Shown: piece after piece, positions 52,328-61,691 of the stretch
Numbering within the stretch: position 1 is the stretch's first letter
Layout of the letters: the number at the start of each line of letters is the position of its first letter
NCBI GenBank assembly: GCA_964599695.1
Contig: CAZRGP010000001.1
Location: 1 to 64,000 of the forward strand
Reading direction: 5' to 3'
DNA length: 64,000 nt
Source of the DNA: RUG11783 sp964599695
GTDB lineage: Bacteria; Bacillota; Clostridia; Oscillospirales; Ruminococcaceae
Notes under the pieces: model-generated
Told to the model about the DNA's origin: nothing
Database searches by the model: none
Seen by the model: only the letters and a program-made list of their open reading frames with translations
Translations under genes and position numbers: made by a program

Positions 52328-53368
52328 TTATGTAAAGTCGATTACTCCCTTTACAACTTCTATCTTGTTATTCAGCGCCTCATCAAAAGCACGGGCACCA
52401 TCTTCAAATTTGTAAAAGTGCGTCGCAATCTTTTTAACATCGATCGTTCCGCTGGATACGGCATTCAATGCTACAGGATACTGATTCCTGTAACGGAATA
52501 CAGTAACAGTGCGAACCTCTTTAAGCATCACAGAAGCAGAAGAGTATTTATAATCGCCCCCCATAGAACTTACGAAAGCGATTATTGTGTCAGCTTTTGC
52601 CATATAGAAGCATTGCTCAACAACGACAGGCGCTCCGGCACACTCAAGAATGACATCCGGACCATCGCCAAGAATCTCTCTTACCTTGGCAACCGGATCA
52701 CATTCTTTTGAGTTAATGATATAATCCGCACCGAGTTCTTTCGCTTTTTCCAGCCTCTTATCGAATATGTCAATAACGATAACTGTACTCGCACCTCTGG
52801 CTTTAGCCACCATCATATTGACGATTCCAATACAGCCGGATCCGAACACGACGACCGTATCTCCAAGTTTTACGTCTGCAAGGGCATTCGCATGAAGGCC
52901 TACCGCTAAAGGTTCAAACAATGCGCCTTCTACTGTTGAAACATTGTCCGGAAGTTTGAAACACATATTGGCTGGGAAATTGATATACCTTCTAAACGCT
53001 CCGACGTTAGGAGGAGAAGAGATAAAAGACATCTTCCTGCAAAGGTTATACAATCCCTTGCGGCAGTAATCGCACTCACCGCAAGGAACACCAGGCTCCA
53101 GCGCGACGCGGTCTCCTTCCTTAAAATTCTTGACATTCTTTCCGACACCAACTATATACCCGGCTGCCTCGTGCCCGCATACGATGGGAAGCTCCCATGG
53201 CCTTGCTTTTACCTTCGGATGCGCATTGTCATAAAAATGCAGATCCGACCCGCATATTCCCACATGCGCAGTTTTGATCAGTACCTCATCGTCTTTCACA
53301 TCAGGCATTGGCATGTCTCTGATCTCAAGCACATGTGTATCTGTCAGGAACAATCCTTCGTTCTTCAT
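52328..53368 (-). CDS. Zinc-dependent polyol dehydrogenase (sorbitol/iditol type), copy 1
   Basis: A 346-residue medium-chain dehydrogenase. Catalytic zinc ligands are visible: Cys in VGICGSDLHFY, His-Glu in CGHEAAGYI, and Glu in LFEPLAVGLH. The structural zinc loop GVPCGECDYCRKGLYNLC has all four Cys. The NAD(P) fold is VVFGSGCIGIVNMMVAKARG. Such enzymes oxidise a sugar alcohol to a ketose. It lies 12 bases before pfkB and after a second dehydrogenase. Confidence 0.9.
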   Translation of the reverse strand: MKNEGLFLTDTHVLEIRDMPMPDVKDDEVLIKTAHVGICGSDLHFYDNAHPKVKARPWELPIVCGHEAAGYIVGVGKNVKNFKEGDRVALEPGVPCGECDYCRKGLYNLCRKMSFISSPPNVGAFRRYINFPANMCFKLPDNVSTVEGALFEPLAVGLHANALADVKLGDTVVVFGSGCIGIVNMMVAKARGASTVIVIDIFDKRLEKAKELGADYIINSKECDPVAKVREILGDGPDVILECAGAPVVVEQCFYMAKADTIIAFVSSMGGDYKYSSASVMLKEVRTVTVFRYRNQYPVALNAVSSGTIDVKKIATHFYKFEDGARAFDEALNNKIEVVKGVIDFT

Positions 53369-53401
53369 TTTTTTACTCTCCTCCGCTCATTCATTGTTTG
53401 A

Positions 53402-54487
53402 CTAGGGCAAGATACAAACTTTTTCTCCCTCACCGCGGACAAGGATCTCAAATCCCTCTTTCCAATTATCCAAAGAAACCGTATGTGTTACGGAAGACTT
53501 GCAATCCAGAATTCCTGCTTCCGCAAGACGCAGGCACTCTCTCCAGGATTCAGCATTATATCCCTGATGTCCGATGATAGTAACCGCCTTGGAATTGATG
53601 ATATCCAGCGGCATATTGAATGGCGCATTGTTGAACCCGACACGCACCAGACGCCCCTTATTGCGCAACATCTGGAGACCATAATAGGTAAGCATAGGCG
53701 GTCCGGCAACTTCAGCTACTGCATCGACTCGGCCAGGTCCTCCCAGAAGACGAGCTACCGCTTCAACAATGTCCTCCTCTTCATCGGAGCACAGGAAATC
53801 CGTTGCACCATATTTTTCAGCGATTTTGAAGCGCATCTTTCTGTCTGCACTCATACCTATCATGATGATTCTGCTAGCTCCGCAAAGTTTTGCCCATTGA
53901 ACATCCATTACGCCGAGCGGTCCAGGTCCAAAAATAACTACCACCTCTCCGGGGCGCACATCCAATTCCTGGCATACTGTTTTATAACCATTCGCTGCAG
54001 GTTCCATGGCAGAGGCTTCCGGGAACGAAACATTGTCCGGAAGATGCATCAGTGTGCTCGGGAACCGAAGCAATGTATCCCCAGGGATTCTGGCGTATTC
54101 TGCAAATCCGCCCGGATAACCGTCATTTACACCGATACAAGTACGCTGCGCACAGTTTACGAAATCCCCTTGATTGCAGGCAGGGCAATTGCCACAAGCA
54201 TAACCGGTATTGTCCGTGACGACTCTCTCTCCCACTTTCCACTTTGTCACGTTTTTTCCGACTTTTGCGATTACTCCTGCGAACTCATGTCCGGTTACCA
54301 TAGGTTTGGATGGATAATATCCGCCTTTTCCTATGTAACGCTTAAAGTCGCCACCACAAATACCACAGCTTTTCACTTGAATCAGAACATCATTATCACC
54401 AATCTCAGGGATTGGAAGTTCCTGAAGTTCCATTCTCCCGGTTCTGTCCATCAAGACAAGACCACGCATCGTTTTTTTCTCAGACAT
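53402..54487 (-). CDS. Zinc-dependent polyol/threonine-type dehydrogenase, copy 2
   Basis: A 361-residue medium-chain dehydrogenase, related to but clearly different from copy 1. Zinc-site motifs are SCGICGGDFKRY, VTGHEFAGVIAKVG and AMEPAANGY; the structural zinc Cys cluster is ACGNCPACNQGDFVNC. The cofactor fold is VVIFGPGPLGVMDVQWAKLCG. The ATG at 54487 follows AGGAGTAGGAG. Two dehydrogenases suggest either two substrates or two successive oxidations in one pathway. Confidence 0.9.
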   Translation of the reverse strand: MSEKKTMRGLVLMDRTGRMELQELPIPEIGDNDVLIQVKSCGICGGDFKRYIGKGGYYPSKPMVTGHEFAGVIAKVGKNVTKWKVGERVVTDNTGYACGNCPACNQGDFVNCAQRTCIGVNDGYPGGFAEYARIPGDTLLRFPSTLMHLPDNVSFPEASAMEPAANGYKTVCQELDVRPGEVVVIFGPGPLGVMDVQWAKLCGASRIIMIGMSADRKMRFKIAEKYGATDFLCSDEEEDIVEAVARLLGGPGRVDAVAEVAGPPMLTYYGLQMLRNKGRLVRVGFNNAPFNMPLDIINSKAVTIIGHQGYNAESWRECLRLAEAGILDCKSSVTHTVSLDNWKEGFEILVRGEGEKVCILP

Positions 54488-54526
54488 TTCTCCTACTCCT
54501 TTCAACATGTTTTTATTAAAACTATT

Positions 54527-55501
54527 TTATTTTGCTATTCGTTTTCTGATGACGTTCACAACTCCTATTGAGGCAAACAGAAGTATACCGAGGACCCAGT
54601 CCTTTACATAGGAAGGCGTACCTACCATTACCAATCCGTTTGTAATAATGGAGATCAACAACGCACCGATGATCGTTCCAGGAATGTTGAACACACCGAC
54701 CTTATTGAACATTGCTCCAATCATTACCACCATAGAAGCCTGGTTCATCATCGAAGCCCCCAATGAAGGGTCACATCCATTGATCATAGAACCGTCTATA
54801 ATTCCGGCCAATCCGCAAAGAAGCCCGCCGATTATATAACCTTTATATTTCTGGACACCGGAATCGATACCCAGATAAGTGCAGGCTTCGGGGTTTGCTC
54901 CGACTGCATAGAGATATTTTCCGCTTCTCGTATGTTCCGTAAAGAAGATCATCACTGCACTTACTATGATTAGGATGATTACCGTGATCGGAATAACACC
55001 CCAAAGATAAGTTTGTCCTAAGAATGTGAAATACCATACGGTACCATTGGAAAGGCCTAGGACAGCAGTGCCGTTAAAGATAAGCTTCGCCAGACCTGTC
55101 AGAATAAACTGTGTACTGAATGTGGTGCAGAATGCAGGAACACGTAATTTAACGTGTATCAAAGCGTTCATGAGCCCCAGTAAAGCACAGCATATCAAAG
55201 TCAGGAATATTGCCAGGAAATAGTTAATGTGGAAATCCTTCACGAACAAAACCATCAAGAAACACCCCATCGTGAGGATCGATCCTGTAGACAAGTCGAA
55301 GTCCCCTGTACACATCGTACAGGTTGCACCTATTCCCGCAATTGCAGTAAGGCAGGCATTGCTGGCGATATTCAACAGGTTTGTGAATCCAAGTGTCGCG
55401 GGCGCTAACGCTCCAAACCCCAACAGTACCAGCGCAGTAAAGAGAAGCAGCCAATACTTATAGAAAAATGTTCCTATACTTTTTTTCGTGTTCGCATTCA
55501 T
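54527..55501 (-). CDS. Sugar ABC transporter permease (RbsC-type), second
   Basis: A 324-residue permease with about ten helices, of the ribose/xylose/galactose importer kind. Typical segments are GIGATCTMCTGDFDLSTGSI (the periplasmic conserved part), KLRVPAFCTTFSTQFILTG and YAVGANPEACTYLGID (coupling loop). GGAG lies eight bases before the ATG at 55501; the longer frame is rejected. It pairs with the permease encoded just upstream, making a heterodimeric channel. Confidence 0.9.
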   Translation of the reverse strand: MNANTKKSIGTFFYKYWLLLFTALVLLGFGALAPATLGFTNLLNIASNACLTAIAGIGATCTMCTGDFDLSTGSILTMGCFLMVLFVKDFHINYFLAIFLTLICCALLGLMNALIHVKLRVPAFCTTFSTQFILTGLAKLIFNGTAVLGLSNGTVWYFTFLGQTYLWGVIPITVIILIIVSAVMIFFTEHTRSGKYLYAVGANPEACTYLGIDSGVQKYKGYIIGGLLCGLAGIIDGSMINGCDPSLGASMMNQASMVVMIGAMFNKVGVFNIPGTIIGALLISIITNGLVMVGTPSYVKDWVLGILLFASIGVVNVIRKRIAK

Positions 55502-55514
55502 CTCTTTAGCTCCT

Positions 55515-56507
55515 TTACTCGTTGGTGAATGATACCTTCGGCAAACCGTCTTCCCTAATCGCCGCAACGATGATCAATGCGATGAGAAGCAACGCACCCT
55601 GTACGATTTCCTTATAGTAGAAGGATCCACCTATGGTAATAACGCCGTTTTGTATTGCGATAATCAAAATCGCAGAAATGACGGAACCCGGGATGTTGTA
55701 CCTTCCGATTTTCCAGAATGCAGCACTCAGAACAGTGGCACAAATCCCAGGGAACTTGTAGTAAGTTCCCATCGTCATATTGACATTATCAAACACAGAC
55801 AGAAGCATTACTCCTGCAAAGCCACAGAAAAATCCGCAGACTGTCATCGCCTTGACTTTTTCTTTATTTACATCGATACCCACCTGTTTCGCTGTTATTG
55901 CATTAGCACCAGCAGCAAAGTTATATCTTCCTGCTCTTGTTTTTTCCTTATAAATATGTGCAAATACCGCAATTACGAAAAACAGAATCGCCGGAACCGG
56001 GATCACTCCAAACAGGTTCGTTTGGCCAAGAAGCGTTACGTTTTTGCCCCATTTGGAGGAGAACAACACTTGGTTGTTGGTTAGATATCTAGCAAACCCT
56101 GTAATCACAGATTCCAAGGTAAGTGTTGTCAAATAAATGGAAATATTCAGTTTTATCGCAAGTTTGGCCATGCACCATGCCAAGAGCCCGGACAGCAAAA
56201 TCGGCACCAGGATTGCTACCCAATAAAGCTGATCGGGAACATACTGCATCAAGATACCAAGTATTGCAGCAGCAAGGGTCGCCTGTGTGCCAACGGCAAA
56301 ATTGGTATCACCAGTGCTGCTGACGAAGGAACCTCCCATTCCCAGAATTCCGACAATGCTAGCTGTTCGAACAATATCCAGGACATTGGTAACATTGAAA
56401 AAATTCTTGTTGATAGCTCCGAATACCACAAACGTCAGAACCAGCACTATGAGCATAAAGTAACTTGCGAATATCTCTTTGCCCTTTTCCTTTGTCATCT
56501 TCTTCAT
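55515..56507 (-). CDS. Sugar ABC transporter permease (RbsC-type), first
   Basis: A 330-residue permease of the same family as the next gene (MGGSFVSSTGDTNFAVGTQA, NISIYLTTLTLESVITGF, FAAGANAITAKQVGID). The initiation codon overlaps the ATPase stop by four bases (ATGA), so translation is coupled. A second ATG at 56498 is possible. The two permeases share architecture and probably derive from a duplication. Confidence 0.9.
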   Translation of the reverse strand: MKKMTKEKGKEIFASYFMLIVLVLTFVVFGAINKNFFNVTNVLDIVRTASIVGILGMGGSFVSSTGDTNFAVGTQATLAAAILGILMQYVPDQLYWVAILVPILLSGLLAWCMAKLAIKLNISIYLTTLTLESVITGFARYLTNNQVLFSSKWGKNVTLLGQTNLFGVIPVPAILFFVIAVFAHIYKEKTRAGRYNFAAGANAITAKQVGIDVNKEKVKAMTVCGFFCGFAGVMLLSVFDNVNMTMGTYYKFPGICATVLSAAFWKIGRYNIPGSVISAILIIAIQNGVITIGGSFYYKEIVQGALLLIALIIVAAIREDGLPKVSFTNE

Positions 56508-58021
56508 AGTTTTCTACCTCTGACAGCAGTTTCAAGTATGACGGACTTGTCAAATCCATCCCCTCTGAAGAAATCATCAATTACGTTTCCTCCGGAGAAA
56601 ACATAGATCCTGTCGCAGGCAATAATCAGTTCTTCCAATTCTGAAGATATAAATGCGACAGCCATATTCTGTTTCTCTGCCAGTTCCCTAAGATGAATAT
56701 AGATCTCGTTTTTGGCTCCGACATCCATTCCCGTTGTTGGCTCATCGAGTGCTAACAACTTACATCCGGCAATTTCAATCGACCTTCCGATAATCACCTT
56801 CTGCATATTTCCACCAGACAATTCACCAATCGTCTGATTTGGGCTGGAGTACTTTACATAATTCTTCTTAAGAACAGAGTTGGCAAACTCCCTGCCTTTT
56901 TTCTCATTGATCACACCGATGCCTTTGGTGGCAAGCGTGTCCCTGTAGAACAAAGTGTTGATGTTCTCCACAAGAGAGAAAGATTTAAACACCGCGTCCT
57001 TTCTGTTTTCAGGGGTAAGAATCAGGCCTTTTTCAATCATTTTGGAAGGTGTGATCTTCCCCTTAATCGTTTCACCGTTCAGTTGAAATTCTGATTCACA
57101 TCTGCGGATCCCATACAGACACTGGAACGCTTCCGTACGTCCTGACCCGACTAGTCCGTAGAATCCCACAACTTCTCCCCGGCGAACTTCAAACTTTACA
57201 TCATGATCCTTGTGATCATATCTGAGACCGTCAACCTTCAGCATCTCTTCCCTTTCCTCGAAAGGAATGGAATTGATGTTAACCGGCTGCAGCTCCCCAT
57301 TGCGAAGCATTGCAGCAATACACTCTTCCTGTGTCAGTTCAGTCTTCGGTCTTTGAAGAACCAACTTTCCGTCTGTAAGGACCGCTATCTCATCAGAGAT
57401 CTCAAAAACCTCATTGATCTTGTGAGAAATGAATATCACGGATAATCCCATCGTTTCCTTCAAACTCATGATAAATTGGAGGAAAGGCTCTATTTCTCCT
57501 TCTCCCAATGAAGCTGTCGGTTCATCCAGAATCAGGATCTTGGGCTCGTTATGTATTGCCCTCATGATCTCGATCAACTGTTTTTCACCCGCTCCAAGTG
57601 TGCTTACAGGCACATCCAGCGGAACACGGACATTCAGCTGTTCCTCGATCCTTTGCGCTTCCTGTTTGGTCTTTTCCTCATCGATAAAATGGCCTTTCAT
57701 CGGTTCATCATTGAGTACGATGTTCTGAGCTCCAGTAAGTAACTCAACAAGATTCCTCTCCTGATATACCATGCTGATTCCCATCTTGACCGACTCAGCC
57801 ACACTGTGGAAATGCACTTCATTTCCTTCGATCAGAATCTGGCCTTCATCCGGTTGATACATACCGGTGAGCATTTTACACAGGGTACTTTTTCCAGCAC
57901 CATTCTCTCCTATAATAGAAACGATCTGCTTTGGCGCTACAGAAAAGTTCACATGATCATTTGCAATTACGCCAGGAAAACGTTTTGTAATTCCTTTCAG
58001 TTCAAGTATTTTCTCTGACAT
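56504..58021 (-). CDS. Sugar ABC transporter ATPase (RbsA/MglA-type, two nucleotide-binding halves)
   Basis: A 505-residue double ATPase. The first half has Walker A GENGAGKST (about residues 38-46), signature-type VSTLGAGEKQLIEI and Walker B ILILDEPTASLGE; the second half has a degenerate P-loop (GLVGSGRTEA), as in all RbsA-type subunits, plus LSGGNMQKV and LLALDEPTTGMDVG. It energises the two permeases; gene order ATPase-permease-permease with binding protein upstream is standard. Confidence 0.93.
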   Translation of the reverse strand: MSEKILELKGITKRFPGVIANDHVNFSVAPKQIVSIIGENGAGKSTLCKMLTGMYQPDEGQILIEGNEVHFHSVAESVKMGISMVYQERNLVELLTGAQNIVLNDEPMKGHFIDEEKTKQEAQRIEEQLNVRVPLDVPVSTLGAGEKQLIEIMRAIHNEPKILILDEPTASLGEGEIEPFLQFIMSLKETMGLSVIFISHKINEVFEISDEIAVLTDGKLVLQRPKTELTQEECIAAMLRNGELQPVNINSIPFEEREEMLKVDGLRYDHKDHDVKFEVRRGEVVGFYGLVGSGRTEAFQCLYGIRRCESEFQLNGETIKGKITPSKMIEKGLILTPENRKDAVFKSFSLVENINTLFYRDTLATKGIGVINEKKGREFANSVLKKNYVKYSSPNQTIGELSGGNMQKVIIGRSIEIAGCKLLALDEPTTGMDVGAKNEIYIHLRELAEKQNMAVAFISSELEELIIACDRIYVFSGGNVIDDFFRGDGFDKSVILETAVRGRKL

Positions 58022-58107
58022 CTTAAACCTCTATTAACCGAATGGGGATATTGCTATCCCCATTCTTTTCTCTATTGATGAACGTCTTCTGTCCGATTCC
58101 AATGAAA

Positions 58108-59307
58108 TCAGCTCGTCTTGACCCACTCCTGAACAACATAGGGACCAGGGCCGTCTGTCCAGTTGTACCAGGCATCCTTATTGGAAGCATCATAGTAATC
58201 GAAAATTGTATGGATGTTCGTTCCAATCGGAGGTGTATCAGCCTTTGTGCAAACGAATCCTGTTGCAGTAACCGTCTCACCGATTCTGCTGATGGGGCAT
58301 CCGGCATCACCGGGGTTCAGCCCCTCAACCTGAATCGCGTTCATGATCTCAAACACGTTGTGGGTGTAGAGCTCGAAAGGCTGGCAATATGAGTAGTGGA
58401 AAGGTGTATCGTTCCTCAGATATGCGAACGCCCTGTTACCACCATCAATACCACAGGAAGCCCATTTATCACCATGAGCATCGCCTGCCGCCGCAATTGC
58501 TTCTGCGGAGTTTACTCCGAATGTATCTGCACCGGTATAGATGAAGTTCATTTCTTCACCGTACTTCTGCAGCCAGGTCTGAGCGAGTTTATATGTCGCT
58601 GTCGCTGCTGAGGATTCACCAAGAGTCGTATAGTCGACCTTGTCGAGAAGTTTCAGGTTCGGATAAGCGCCGCTTTCAATAAGAGCAACAACAGGGTCAA
58701 CACGCTCGATCATCAGCTGCTGCTGTCTGCCTTCCACGACGCAGATGTTCATATCCCATCCATAGTCTTCGCCGATCTTGTAGAAAAGAAGCATACCTGC
58801 TACACCATTGGACTGAGTGCAGTTGGAAATGATTCCATCAACGACCTGGTTGTCATTGCAATATACACCTATGCCCTGTTTTCTCGCGGAAACAAACAAG
58901 TCTATCTTCGCTTCCTGAGAAGAACCGGAACCAATGATGATTGCATCGACTCCCTGGTTTACAAGGTTCTGGAAACTGTCTCTGAAGTTGTTATCCTCTT
59001 CATAAACTACTTCGATCAATTCCCAACCTCTGTGTGCGCACTCGACTTCAGCCTGCTGCAGCGAGCGCTGGGTTGCCTCAGAGTTGGAACTCTGTACCAT
59101 ATATCCAACTTTAAGGGCGTCTTTTACTACGGGATGTCCATATTCATCCCAAGTGTCTCCTGAAACCACAGGAGTGGTCGACCCGCCTTGAGACGAAGGC
59201 GTCGTATCTGTATTTGACGGCGCTGGTGTCGGTTCACTCTGCTCTCCGCATGCTACCAGACAGAATGAAAGAGCGAGTACCAAAATCAGTGACAATAACC
59301 TTTTCAT
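58108..59307 (-). CDS. Sugar-binding lipoprotein of the ABC importer
   Basis: A 399-residue periplasmic-binding type I (Peripla_BP_4) lipoprotein. Signal peptide KRLLSLILVLALSFCLVAC ends with lipobox LVAC, then a Thr/Ser/Pro linker. The ligand domain shows VGYMVQSSNSEATQRSL, QNLVNQGVDAIIIGSGSSQ (typical) and NFIYTGADTFGVNSAEAI. The protein would bind a pentose, hexose or polyol outside the membrane. The spacing to the ATPase gene is 86 bases, allowing higher expression of this subunit. Confidence 0.9.
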   Translation of the reverse strand: MKRLLSLILVLALSFCLVACGEQSEPTPAPSNTDTTPSSQGGSTTPVVSGDTWDEYGHPVVKDALKVGYMVQSSNSEATQRSLQQAEVECAHRGWELIEVVYEEDNNFRDSFQNLVNQGVDAIIIGSGSSQEAKIDLFVSARKQGIGVYCNDNQVVDGIISNCTQSNGVAGMLLFYKIGEDYGWDMNICVVEGRQQQLMIERVDPVVALIESGAYPNLKLLDKVDYTTLGESSAATATYKLAQTWLQKYGEEMNFIYTGADTFGVNSAEAIAAAGDAHGDKWASCGIDGGNRAFAYLRNDTPFHYSYCQPFELYTHNVFEIMNAIQVEGLNPGDAGCPISRIGETVTATGFVCTKADTPPIGTNIHTIFDYYDASNKDAWYNWTDGPGPYVVQEWVKTS

Positions 59308-59345
59308 TTCTTCCTCCTTGTTAATTTTAAAAAACTATTATTAGC

Positions 59346-60227
59346 TCAATCCTTAGAGCTTAATAAAACGGTGTCATAGAGCTCGAAGAGGTGCTTTGCT
59401 TCTTCCCTGATGGATGCTTCTGCTACCTCAATCGCTCCGTTAAGGCTGAACTTGCCCTTACCTACATCGATCTTTTCGATCACTGCATCTTTAATCTTTG
59501 AGCAAGCAGCATTCTGCATATACGTCACATAATTGACCTTATTGATTCCGTTCTTAACTGCCAGCCTGAATTGGTCATCCGGCAAACCGGATCCTCCGTG
59601 CATTACAAGAGGTAATTTACCTACGGATGCTCGGATCTTTTTCAACAAGTCAATCTGGAGTTTGGGTGAAAAATCATAGATTCCGTGCATTGTACCAATC
59701 GATATTGCCAGCGCATCGACCCCAGTCTGTTCTGCAAAAGCAACCGCTTCATCCGGCTGTGTATAGATGGAGGATCCACCATCACCCTCTGTCTTCGACT
59801 CAGCCATACTTCCTACGTGACCGATCTCGCCTTCCACGCTGATACCTGCATTATGAGCCATCTTCACAATTTCTTTGGTGGCAGCAACGTTTTCCTCAAA
59901 AGGCAGAGTCGATCCATCAAACATAAGGCTGGGAACACCGTAACTCATAAACTCACATGCCTGTTTATAGCTTCTTCCATGGTCGAGGATCATTGTTACG
60001 GGTACACTAACAGACCGACACATATCACTCAAATACCGGAAATAAGTGACCGGACTTCCCATCATCTTGCATCCTGCAGGATGGACAAGAAAAATAAGCG
60101 GAACCTTCATTTCTTCTGCCTGCATTAGGGCAGCTTCACTGGTGATCAAGTCTCCTCCCCACAAAGCTGGAACCGCACAGTTTTTTTCAACAGCCTTATC
60201 CAGGATCTCTTTCATTGGTACTAACAT
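59346..60227 (-). CDS. Class II fructose-bisphosphate aldolase family protein
   Basis: A 293-residue zinc aldolase of the FbaA/GatY/KbaY superfamily. Motifs are CAVPALWGG (instead of the more usual VGAFN), the LDHGRSYKQACEFMSYG zinc/catalytic region with DHG, SLMFDGSTLPFEENV, EGEIGHVGSMAES and MHGGSGLPDDQF (zinc His). It would split a ketose (bis)phosphate or tagatose-type compound into triose units. AGGAGG lies before the ATG. Together with the kinase and dehydrogenases it completes a sugar/polyol breakdown route. Confidence 0.88.
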   Translation of the reverse strand: MLVPMKEILDKAVEKNCAVPALWGGDLITSEAALMQAEEMKVPLIFLVHPAGCKMMGSPVTYFRYLSDMCRSVSVPVTMILDHGRSYKQACEFMSYGVPSLMFDGSTLPFEENVAATKEIVKMAHNAGISVEGEIGHVGSMAESKTEGDGGSSIYTQPDEAVAFAEQTGVDALAISIGTMHGIYDFSPKLQIDLLKKIRASVGKLPLVMHGGSGLPDDQFRLAVKNGINKVNYVTYMQNAACSKIKDAVIEKIDVGKGKFSLNGAIEVAEASIREEAKHLFELYDTVLLSSKD

Positions 60228-60260
60228 CGCATTTTCCTCCTAAACAGAATAACTGCCTGA

Positions 60261-61205
60261 TCACAGACCATAGGCAGTTATAGCTTCATCCAATTTATTC
60301 ATCTCTTCTTCGGAAAGAACCCAGTCCATTCCGGCGCAGTTCTCCTCAGAGTGGCGCTCATACGTGACCCCTACTAATGCGGTCGACACGTAGTCTTTTT
60401 GTGTCAACCAATTGATCGCTATCTGCGATAACGGGCAGCCACCATGATTCGCAGAGACCTCATCCATCACCGAGACAAGCTTCATGATCTGGGAGAACTT
60501 CGGTTCTACGAAATAATCATATGCAAATGTTCTGGCATCATTAGGTCCATAGTTGGGCAGTTCTCGAATCTTTCCGGTCAAGATACCCGCTCCAAGCGAA
60601 CCGTGTGTCATTACAGCGATATCATTGTCGCGGCAGTATTCAAACAATTCCTGATTTGAGCGCGATATCATGGAAAACTGGTTCTGAACAACCGCGATAT
60701 CCGCGTATTTCTGTGCTTCCTTGAGCATATCCAGAGTATAGTTGGACACGCCGATGAATCTGGTCTTTCCCGCTTTCTTCAGATCATTGAGCGCTCTCAT
60801 CGTCTCTTCAATGGGATGTGTGGGATCCGGTTGGTGAACAAGATAGAAGTCCAGATAATCGATACCCAATCTTTTCAAAGATATATCGCAACTTCTGATC
60901 ATATTCTCATATCCGGCGTCACGGATCTGCTTGCCGCTTTCGTCCAACCGAAAACAGCCTTTGGAAGTGACATACACTTTGTCTCTGTACTCACGGATAA
61001 ATTTCCCTATGATCGTCTCCGAAGCACCTTGCCCGTAATTGATTGCTGTATCAAGATGGTTGGCTCCGAGGTCGATCATCTTTTCGATTGCCTTGATATA
61101 TTCCTTCTCCTCGACCAAGCCCCACGCAGCATTGCCTACCCCGTAAGTGCCTACAGACAGTTCGCTAACGCACAAACCACTCTTACCAAATCTCTTGTAT
61201 CTCAC
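60261..61205 (-). CDS. Aldo/keto reductase
   Basis: A 314-residue NADPH-dependent reductase of the YghZ/potassium-channel-beta-like branch. The fold is seen in MRYKRFGKSGLCVSELSVGTYG, the catalytic Asp/Tyr region LDTAINYGQGASE, catalytic Lys in VYVTSKGCF, LDFYLVHQPDP (His) and GVSNYTLDML. The start is a GTG with AAGGAGG seven bases upstream. It is the first gene of the long sugar cluster and faces the TetR gene across the regulatory region. Confidence 0.92.
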   Translation of the reverse strand: MRYKRFGKSGLCVSELSVGTYGVGNAAWGLVEEKEYIKAIEKMIDLGANHLDTAINYGQGASETIIGKFIREYRDKVYVTSKGCFRLDESGKQIRDAGYENMIRSCDISLKRLGIDYLDFYLVHQPDPTHPIEETMRALNDLKKAGKTRFIGVSNYTLDMLKEAQKYADIAVVQNQFSMISRSNQELFEYCRDNDIAVMTHGSLGAGILTGKIRELPNYGPNDARTFAYDYFVEPKFSQIMKLVSVMDEVSANHGGCPLSQIAINWLTQKDYVSTALVGVTYERHSEENCAGMDWVLSEEEMNKLDEAITAYGL

Positions 61206-61275
61206 TCTATAACCTCCTTTCTTGAAACATCTCTACTTTTAGTTTATCTAAAATTATAATTTCTTCAATTCAATT

Positions 61276-61334
61276 TTTGTACAAATTTTATAGTCTGTTT
61301 TTGTTAAGTATTACATTTTTTGTATTAATACAAA
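61276..61334. promoter_or_regulatory. Paired palindromes, candidate TetR operators
   Basis: TTTGTACAAA (61276-61285) and TTTGTATTAATACAAA (61319-61334) share TTTGTA/TACAAA half-sites, with centres about 46 bases apart. The first overlaps the -35 position of the promoter whose TATAAT is at 61257-61252. Repression by the divergent TetR-type protein is inferred. Confidence 0.5.
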
Positions 61335-61403
61335 TATTTTTGTTTCCATTTTGTCACCTCTCGTTTATCATAGTCTCAGGGAGGTTAATGCCTTCCTGGC
61401 TGC

Positions 61404-61526
61404 CAGCAACAGTACATCTAAAACGATAGTTGCTTATTTCATTTTTCTCTTTTATATTCTGAGTGATTGCCCATACAATACATATCGAACGGATGTTTTC
61501 TCCTATTCAGTGATGTACTGTTGCTG
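61404..61526. repeat. 15-bp perfect inverted repeat, 93-base spacer
   Basis: CAGCAACAGTACATC (61404-61418) is repeated inverted as GATGTACTGTTGCTG (61512-61526). The arms extend imperfectly outward (TTCCTGG near 61394 and CCAGGGAA near 61534). The size and arrangement fit a small miniature element or a large RNA hairpin. Confidence 0.5.
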
Positions 61527-61691
61527 TCTCTGTCCAGGGAACCGTATCATCCTGTTTCGTATATATTTTGTTTGCTTTTAAGCGCGTTATTCTCTAAAAT
61601 AGCCTTTAAGAACAAGAGAGTTCAAATTTGTTTGAATTATAGCAACATCTTTTGCACTTACTACTAACAGTTTATTTTCAGAGGAATCTTT

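Larger units (their letters stand above)
61206..61691. other. Divergent control region of sugar cluster and TetR gene
   Basis: A 486-base AT-rich gap. It holds a minus-strand TATAAT (61257-61252), palindromes TTTGTACAAA (61276-61285) and TTTGTATTAATACAAA (61319-61334), an extended inverted repeat with arms at 61390-61418 and 61512-61542, and TTCAAATTTGTTTGAA (61621-61636) near the TetR start. I see no gene in it. Confidence 0.6.
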
